From positions 17,569,201 through 17,633,200 of the forward strand of contig OZ038422.1 in assembly GCA_964036155.1 (NCBI GenBank): a stretch of DNA of 64,000 nt, read 5' to 3'. The notes below the pieces were generated by a model, which saw only the letters and a program-made list of their open reading frames with translations, was not told the origin of the DNA and ran no database searches. The position numbers were made by a program, and so were the translations under genes. Shown one piece after another: positions 57,069 through 64,000 of the stretch. How positions within the stretch are numbered: position 1 is the first letter of the stretch; the number at the start of each line of letters is the position of its first letter. This DNA comes from Diploscapter coronatus (Eukaryota > Nematoda > Chromadorea > Rhabditida > Rhabditidae).

Positions 57069-58785
57069 TTTATCTATTTATTCATTTAGTTGAGTTTTCT
57101 TTCGTGTATTTTGCCATTTTGCTTTTCTTTTTCAGAGTTGTATTGTATCAAGCGCCTACACGTTTTAGAATCTAGTTGTAAATTATATTTTTCATTTTCC
57201 AAACTTTCACATTCATTCGTCTCGCGATAATTCCATTATTTTTCTCTGAAATGAGCGAAAGTCGAGAAATGAACGATATAATAAGCAGTCATTTTTTCTT
57301 ATTGAAGAGAGAAGCGCATAATGCGCAATTTTTGGGGAACATTTTGTGGTTTTATCCTTGGTTTGGTGCTAAAATAAATGTTTTATAAAAGCCTCCTTCT
57401 AATCTTTCAAAATAATTTAGTTTTAAGGAAAAAGTTCTTTCAACTCAAAAGGGAACATTTTATCCCCGTCTCCACTTTAGGATGCAAGAGTACCCACATT
57501 TTTCTTCTCATAAATTAGGGATTTCAAATCTAAACATTTTTGCGGAAATGCTCACTTTTTGCGTCGTGATTGCGTATTTTTCAACCTGTCCTGGGTTTGT
57601 GTGTTCGGACGCATTTTTCGTGGTTTGGACCATTTTTTTGTTTCAAATTTATGCCATTCGATAGAAAACTGAATTCTCTACAAAATAAGCCCATTTCCAG
57701 CTTGGGAACGAAGCTAATTTGGGTAAAAACAAATACTGCATTGAAGTCGGATCAGATTTTTGAATATTCAAGTTTTGGCGGGAAATCATTGATGGTAGTA
57801 GGTGGTCGTAGTTGCATTATTTGTCGAGTTCTTCATGGGTTATCCAATGCTGGAAACCGCGTTCGCTTTAGTTCAGAAATAAGGAAGTTATAAATTTTTT
57901 TTTGACATGGGGTATGTAAAAACTTGAAATTAGCATAACTCCGCCCACTTGCATTTTTGCGAAAAACGGATAGTACCATGAGAATCATCGTGGAAAACTA
58001 TACTATATATGTGGACAATCAACCAAATCGACAGACCCCTGTTCCGCACCCCTTCCTTATGACTTTGATTTTTCCTGACATTCACTCTTAAGTATAGTAT
58101 GCAAATATATTTTATCATATGAGGAATGAATTGATATTAGTTGATGTTTGAATATATGCTCAGTGAGAATAACAGACTTCACGAATTTTACAGATATTTC
58201 CACGTATCTCTGAGTCGGCAAATTCACTTTAAATGCAAATCTACGCCGTATTGTTAGAAGATTGATACAGATTTAGTCTATTGAAATTGATCGAGGACTC
58301 GTCGAAACTGTTAGAGAATTGGTATAAATGTTGAGTTAGAAAAACGCAGCCAATTCATTCACTCTCACAAATAAATGAGGCGAAACATTCCCATATTATT
58401 TATATTTTCATTGCTTACATATTGTACTCACTGTTGCGGAGTTGGAGTCTTTTTTCGCCAAACATTATCGATCAATCCTTTTAACAAATCATTTTGTATA
58501 AAATAAATCATTAATTTTACACATCTTTGCAAAAGATTTTTCTCAATGTTGTATGGACGATTTTATTTTTTTTTAATTCACTCCGACAAACTCCGTCTCA
58601 TCCCTGCTCAGCATCAGCCAATTTTGTATGGTGTTTCGTTACTTATCAAAAATTATTCAGTGCGAGTGTTTATATATCACAATTTCTGTCATATCTTCTC
58701 TGGTTGATCGATATTGCGTATTTCTAGAATCGAGAAATATTTCTTAAAATATCATGTTTTCTTTAAAAAAAAAACGTTTCAGAGC
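57069..58785. other. Intergenic region: dynein 3'UTR and P450 upstream region
   Basis: This 1.7 kb AT-rich stretch has a possible dynein polyadenylation signal AATAAA at 57373-57378. Plus-strand open frames at 57482-57664 and 57570-57893 show no recognisable homology, no splice context and AT-driven codon use, so they are not called. Immediately before the P450 ATG is a TTTCAG acceptor at 58782. Confidence 0.5.
58781..58782 (+). promoter_or_regulatory. Candidate trans-splice acceptor for the P450 gene
   Basis: ACGTTTCAG ends only 3 nt before the P450 start codon. An acceptor this close to the ATG is characteristic of spliced-leader addition in nematodes and supports the chosen start. Confidence 0.55.
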
Positions 58786-61700
58786 ATGCTAATTGCAATA
58801 TTAACGGCAACTCTGATTTTCATAGTTCATCAAATGTTTTGGAGAAGGCGAAAGTTACCTCCAGGTAATGCGATTTAATAAAGGCATTTTAAATTCATCA
58901 TCGAATTATCGAAAATGTTCAAACCGACAGTGATATTAGATGTCTCATACCAGTGGAAAACTGACATGCAAATTGGGCATTTGGCCTGAAAGGAAATCAA
59001 GTGTTATTTTGTGCAATGCACAAATAGATTTGATCAAATGCACAAATTGCTCGTCAGCTTTGCACTGGTAAGAGACAACTAATATTCTGAAAGTAGGTTG
59101 ATATTTGTAGGCCCAATCCCATTGCCCATAATAGGCAATATATCCCAAGCTCTTTCAATCGAGAAGCCCGGTTATAAGTTCTTTAGTCAACTGAAGTGGG
59201 TAATTCGACATTAAATAATGATAAATTACATATTAAGGGAAAAATATGGTGATATTTCTACACTCACATGCATGTTTCTCGACGTGGTGTATATATTGGA
59301 TTGGGATTTAATAAAAAAGACAATTATCCACGACGGAAATTCCTACACAGGAAGACCAATATGGCCAATCGTTCGAGAACTGAGAGGTTGGACATTTATA
59401 AAATTATAAATATCGAATAGCACTAGAAAAACTTCACCAGGGGTGTAACGAAATGGAATCTTGAATTCTTTCGAAGCGAAACGAAATGACTGAAAAAGCA
59501 CGAATTTCGTTAACCTCTGATTTGCACTTACGTAAAGCGCTCTCAAAATTTTCACTTTTATTTTCCTCGTCCTCCTATTTTATATAAATTTTTCACGATT
59601 TTCCTTTTATACTTTCATGTTAACCAGCGATATCGAATTGACTATTTAACGTGCAAGCCTCTGCAGTATTTATGCGTTTTAGTCGAACTAGAATTGGGAC
59701 GCATTTTACCGAAGTGCAGATTTCCTAGACTTTATTGATAATGCCTAATGATTTTCTAGGAGGAGACTACGGAATTATTGAAACTGATGGTGATCGCTGG
59801 AAAGTTCATCGACGTTTCTTTGTTCAGCTCCTTAGAAATTTTGGCATGGGCAAATCTCTTGTGGAGCAAAGAGTGCGGATCATTTATCAACGAACATTCA
59901 GAAGATAATTTAGGTGCTTGCCGAAGTGCGTTGTATGATCGATAGATTGAAGCGAAGAAACGCTTATGAACCAGTTGATATATGCAATCATATCAAATTT
60001 GCAGTGGGATCGATTACATATCAAATTCTATTTGGAAATTATTCTGATGAGGTAATCTAGCTTTACTAATTAGTAGCCAATATTCGAGAAAATGAATTTT
60101 AAACATACGAAAAATTAATTACATTTTAAAAAATTTAATGAAGAAGCGTTAATATTTTTCAAAGAAAACGATTTGCAAAAATATTTGGCTAAAATTGTTT
60201 ACATTGCAAAAATCTTCTCTGCAATTTGCATTCTCGTAAGCAAGGCAGACACAATACTCATTACGTTTGGCTGGCATTCCTTAAATATCGCATAAATTCT
60301 AAAAACATTAAAAGTGCATCATGTAACTCGTTTAAAAAGTGTCATTGAGCAAGAATGAATGCATGACACTAATCCTTGTAATCAGACGATTTGAATGGTA
60401 TAGGTTTTATTCCAAAAACTGAGGGAGAAGGAGTTACGTATAAATACTTTCCTGGTAAGTCGAAATGTGTAGCCGTTCTTATATTTATTTCGCTTTTATT
60501 TTTTATTTCGAAATTTTCTACAAATTTTAAATAGGCTTCAACACATTACAAATATATATTTGTAGGGTTTTTGTTCAATATCCTTTTTCATAATCAAATT
60601 GTGGCATTTTTTTGGAATCCACGCCATCTTATAAAACTCTCTATTTTGGGATCGTTCTTATGTGATTTTTCCAGCAGTTTATATTGCAGGAAAAGGTGCA
60701 AGAATTTTTGCGGCTATATCACTCATTGGATCATATTTTAAAAGAAGTAAGCGAAGTCTGCGGTATACTTCTAATAGCATTCCCAGCATTCCGCCATCTG
60801 CCTTATTTTCGGCAAAAATATCAAAGTAAGACAAATGAATATAAATATGTTATTTATGATATTATAAATGACAATATTTAGGAATAGTAAATGATTTTGA
60901 TAAAGCAATGGATTTCTTCGATAATAAAATTTCGGAGCACCAGCGCAAAATCGATTTTGAATCTGAGAATAGTTCTTGTTATGTTGAATGTTATCTCAAA
61001 GAGATGAACAAATTCGGTGATCAACCCGACTTTGGTGGATTTGAGTAAGTGAATCTAAAATCAATTCTTTGAAATGGCTACTTACGACGTGAGCACTCTT
61101 CTGTTCTCACATGTGAGGGTGGGGGAAAACGTCCATCCCATATTTCTGGGCAATGAGAAGATCGTTTTGATCCTAAATTCGATCCATATTTGATTGATCT
61201 GCAAAATATAGGCTTTATTTGGTATCGAAACAATCCTCTCATAGCCCTCGCAAGGAACATTCACGAGGTATCACTCTGAAATTTGGATAAATTCGATTGA
61301 TATAGGGCTAATCGAACGTGGAAATCCCGAATCTGTCATTTTTGGTACCTTTCAAGGCCTTGTTATATCGGGAACCCAGATATTACGGATTTTCCTTACT
61401 AAAACCGGTCATAGAGAATCGATCGCAGAAATTCCATGCAGTGAACATTTCCCATGGGTATTTTTTCTGCGAAAATTACTCCAATAACCTCCATTGGTTG
61501 ATATACATTTTAATTTTCCGATAAAGTTGAAAAGTTTTTTCTTCTAAATAATCAACTACGGATGTTTTAAACTTCGCTTTCATTAAAGGTATGAAATGCA
61601 TAAATTTCCATGAAGATATCGGTTTGAAAAACAACTTCAAATGGCTCAATCCATCCTAAAGCAAACCCACCTCAATGACGTAGGGTTCAAAACGGATTGT

Positions 61701-62576
61701 TTCAATTTCGCAAAACCACTTTCGAACCTTACTCTACTCTTATTGTTAGCAGATGAAAACAAACGAATGCACAATGGGCATATGAATTCGCAGGTGCGCA
61801 TATCGTAAGTAGTCATTGAAATCTGTTAGTTTGAAAAATATGTATATATAATTTGATCAAAAACCGTATTTAGAATCATACAGCTGAAAAATGCATGTAT
61901 GGATTTTACAGTTGGTGGAATAGAGGTGACGATGTTGACAATTATGTGGGCCGTTCTTTATATTTTGCATCATCCTGAAGTTGCTAAAAAGATGCAAGAA
62001 GAGTTGGATAAGCAAATTGGAGGAGATAGAATGGTGACCATGGATGATAAGCCTCAATTGGTCTACATCAATGCAGTCATAAATGTTATCCAAAATAACC
62101 GAGATGTTATTCTGATTGATGATGATTAAGGAAACACAACGATTGGCAAATATTCTTGTTCACAATTTTCCACACATGAACAACGTAGACGTCGATATCA
62201 ACGGATATCACATTCCTGCTCGTACAATCATCGTCCCGCAAATTTCCACGGTCATGTACGATGAGAAAGTGGGTGATGTGACGTATATAAATTGGAATTA
62301 AGAAAGATTTCAGGTATTTCCCGAACCGTATAAATTCAAACCAGAGAGACATCTAAATCCTGATGGTAGCTTAAGGAAAATTGACCAGGCAAAATTTGAA
62401 ATTGAGAAATTCTTATGAGTGAAGTTTTAGTTGTGCCCATTTTCCATAGGAAAAAGAAAATGTCCGGGAGAAGGAATGGCTCGAGTGGAACTATTCCTAA
62501 TCATAGCCAACTTGTATAATCAGTTTGAGGTACAGAGCGGTCTTTTATAGTTTTACATATATTTTTCGTGATAATT

Positions 62577-62609
<33 letters not shown>

Positions 62610-63649
62610 CAATTTTTGGAAGCAATCAACGGATCCTCATTGTCCGCGATGGGGGAATAATGAAAACTTACATTCAATATTCATATTATCATAATTTTCT
62701 AATTTTGTCATCAAAATATTACAAACCTTAATCCATGACAGTTTTCGGAGTATAAGCACATCAAATTTTATCGAATTTTTTACGTCACATTTTGCATTTA
62801 TCTAAAAAAAAATCATCAGCTTTAAAATTCGAATTTTTTACGGTTAAGTCCAGCAAGGTGTCCTCGCATCGTATATTAGAAGGCTTACTGCAAATGGAAG
62901 GTTGGAAAAACCATATATTTAAATGATCCCTTCTCCGAATAGGACTGAGATCCGTTGATCGATTCAAAAAGTATTTATATTTTAGGATAACAGTCGTTCA
63001 AGAAATTAAGTAAAAATATTTAAAAGAAAAAAACTTAGTATTTTTAAGAAGAAATAATATTGAGCGATGGAAACAACGTGGATCTTGCAAATTGTCTTTT
63101 TAACATTCCGAGACCACGCCCACCGTTTCTGGTCTATTTTTTCGTTGTTTTCATCGACGTTTTTGTAGTTTTCATTTCATAATTTCTATAAAATCAGCTG
63201 GATAATTAATCAATTAATTTGCCCAGACCGAAGACCCGACGAATTTGTCATTTTTACGAAATTTTACCCTAAATTGCTTTCCTTATGAAGAACAATAATA
63301 GTATCGAAATCGGTCAAGTCGTCGGGTTTTAGGTCCAGATAAGTTAATTGTCAATTATTTTGCTAATTTGATGAAAATAATGAAACGAAGATGGGAAAAC
63401 ATCAATAAAAGCTAAAAAGAAAAAAAAACAAGAAGAATAGACCAGTGACGATGGCCGTCGTCTCGGAGTATTGAAAAAATCAATTTATAGAATGTATGCA
63501 GGATCCACGTTGTTTCCATCGTTCAATACTAATGAAATGTTTAGGTTTTACCTGTTGATCCAGAGAACTTGCCGAGCACGGAAAAAGATTTGGGTATTAT
63601 TCTGAAGCCACAATATTTTAGTGTGTTTATGAAAGCAAGATTTGAATAA
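58786..63649 (+). CDS. Cytochrome P450, nematode CYP33-like, possibly frame-disrupted
   Basis: Twelve exons: 58786-58864, 59111-59195, 59238-59386, 59760-59872, 59914-60051, 60690-60825, 60882-61044, 61874-62084, 62131-62268, 62314-62365 (or longer), 62450-62529, 63545-63649. The protein starts with a membrane anchor then [17 protein letters not shown], and continues with [26 protein letters not shown]-helix GGIEVT, K-helix ETQR, FKPERH and heme loop KRKCPGEG with the thiolate Cys. It would oxidise small lipophilic substrates at the ER. Ending exon 10 at 62365 keeps frame and gives 482 aa but drops about 18 residues normally found before the heme loop. Reading on keeps those residues ([16 protein letters not shown]) but meets TGA at 62416-62418. 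Either the gene is a recent pseudogene, the protein has a shortened loop, or there is a one-base sequence error. AATAAA lies at 63673. Confidence 0.85.
62581..62609. repeat. Poly(A) tract in the last P450 intron
   Basis: An uninterrupted run of 29 A follows the exon 11 donor by 50 nt. It may be a mononucleotide repeat or the tail of an old retroposed sequence; no retroposed body is recognisable upstream, since exon 11 of the P450 lies there. Confidence 0.6.
63060..63526. mobile_element. Palindromic MITE in the last P450 intron
   Basis: The ends TTGAGCGATGGAAACAACGT and, inverted at the right, TTGAACGATGGAAACAACGT pair over about 33 bp and are flanked by TA. Inner blocks also pair in inverse order, for example CAATTAATTTGCCCAGACC with its counterpart near 63335-63355. 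The element is about 467 bp and non-coding. It makes up nearly half of the 1 kb intron before the final exon. Confidence 0.75.
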
Positions 63650-64000
63650 TTGATATTTTGATTGTTTACAACAATAAAATGATGTTAAAATACTACATAT
63701 AAAACATGAATGCTAGAGAATTACGCATGTGTAACAACATTCAGCGTACATATAGTTTCGCTTATGGCAACTTGGAAACTGCATGACATGACTCGATCAA
63801 AAATCCATACTATTTCGTATGTCATGTCCCATGAGTGCATGCGTTTTACAAATAAAATCTTCCTAGCCTCATTCCCATTGGGTTGTCGACTACCTTCAGT
63901 CCGTAATGGGACAGTCGGCCTATCCTAGCCACACAGGACTAGTGGCCCGTCCCGAGGACAGACTGTTATTGTGTACAACAACTCAGAGATTTTAGGCTAA
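63650..64000. other. P450 3' flank
   Basis: After the stop codon, AATAAA at 63673-63678 is the likely polyadenylation signal. The remainder has a short inverted repeat (GCATGACATGACTC with a GTCATG..GAGTGCATGC partner, 63780-63841) and no recognisable gene. Confidence 0.5.
63673..63678 (+). terminator. Polyadenylation signal, P450
   Basis: Canonical AATAAA lies 24 nt after the TAA stop codon. Confidence 0.6.

Noticed and set aside
57570..57893. 107-codon plus-strand open frame downstream of dynein
   Set aside because: No recognised domain, no splice or leader context, composition like the surrounding AT-rich intergenic DNA.
60391..60455. Candidate P450 exon in intron 5
   Set aside because: Open and flanked by plausible splice sites, but exon 5 joins exon 6 in phase with uninterrupted family sequence, leaving no place for it.
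61743..61797. Candidate P450 exon between an AG at 61752 and a GTGCGC donor
   Set aside because: Its phase gives a stop when joined to exon 7; joining exon 7 directly to 61874 restores the conserved protein.

Overview
The window is eukaryotic nuclear DNA, most likely from a rhabditid-like nematode. Genes are split by many introns: some are only 40-50 nt, most end in TTTCAG or TTGCAG, and several are 0.5-3 kb. The cytochrome P450 resembles nematode CYP33-type enzymes, and there is an F-box gene of the kind nematodes expand. The reconstructed dynein is 4,566 residues, close to the nematode DHC-1 length. Likely acceptor sites sit shortly upstream of several start codons, as expected for leader trans-splicing. 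The species cannot be named from the sequence alone. All gene models below were spliced by hand; within each model the exon phases agree.

Layout: (1) 1-8274, minus strand: the N-terminal ~965 residues of a VPS13 lipid-transfer protein, running off the left edge; its 2.1 kb first intron holds transposon debris. (2) 10253-21039, plus strand: a complete, secreted GH2 beta-mannosidase (19 exons, 902 aa). Intron 12 contains, on the opposite strand (16866-14435), an intact-looking cytochrome b561 membrane protein gene of 8 exons and 257 aa. (3) 21390-23755, plus strand: a seven-exon F-box protein (340 aa) with a palindromic MITE in intron 6. (4) 25363-57068, plus strand: the complete cytoplasmic dynein heavy chain, 86 exons and 4,566 aa, with tail, linker, AAA1-6, stalk/microtubule-binding domain and C-terminal domain all recognisable. 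Its introns carry MITEs and a 1.22 kb near-perfect inverted repeat with four TGACGTCA sites. (5) 58786-63649, plus strand: a CYP33-like cytochrome P450 whose coding frame is questionable just before the heme-binding loop.

The genes do not form a pathway. VPS13 (lipid bridge), dynein (minus-end motor), beta-mannosidase (lysosomal or secreted glycan turnover), b561 (transmembrane electron transfer), F-box (ubiquitin ligase adaptor) and P450 (monooxygenation) are independent loci. Dynein and VPS13 exons are rich in C- or G-ending codons, while F-box and P450 exons are AT-rich, which fits conserved, highly expressed genes beside fast-evolving family members. No rRNA, tRNA or CRISPR was found. The most notable items are the nested antisense b561 gene, the long inverted repeat, four GC-AG introns in conserved genes, a Ulp1-protease-like transposon remnant, and the possible P450 frame break.
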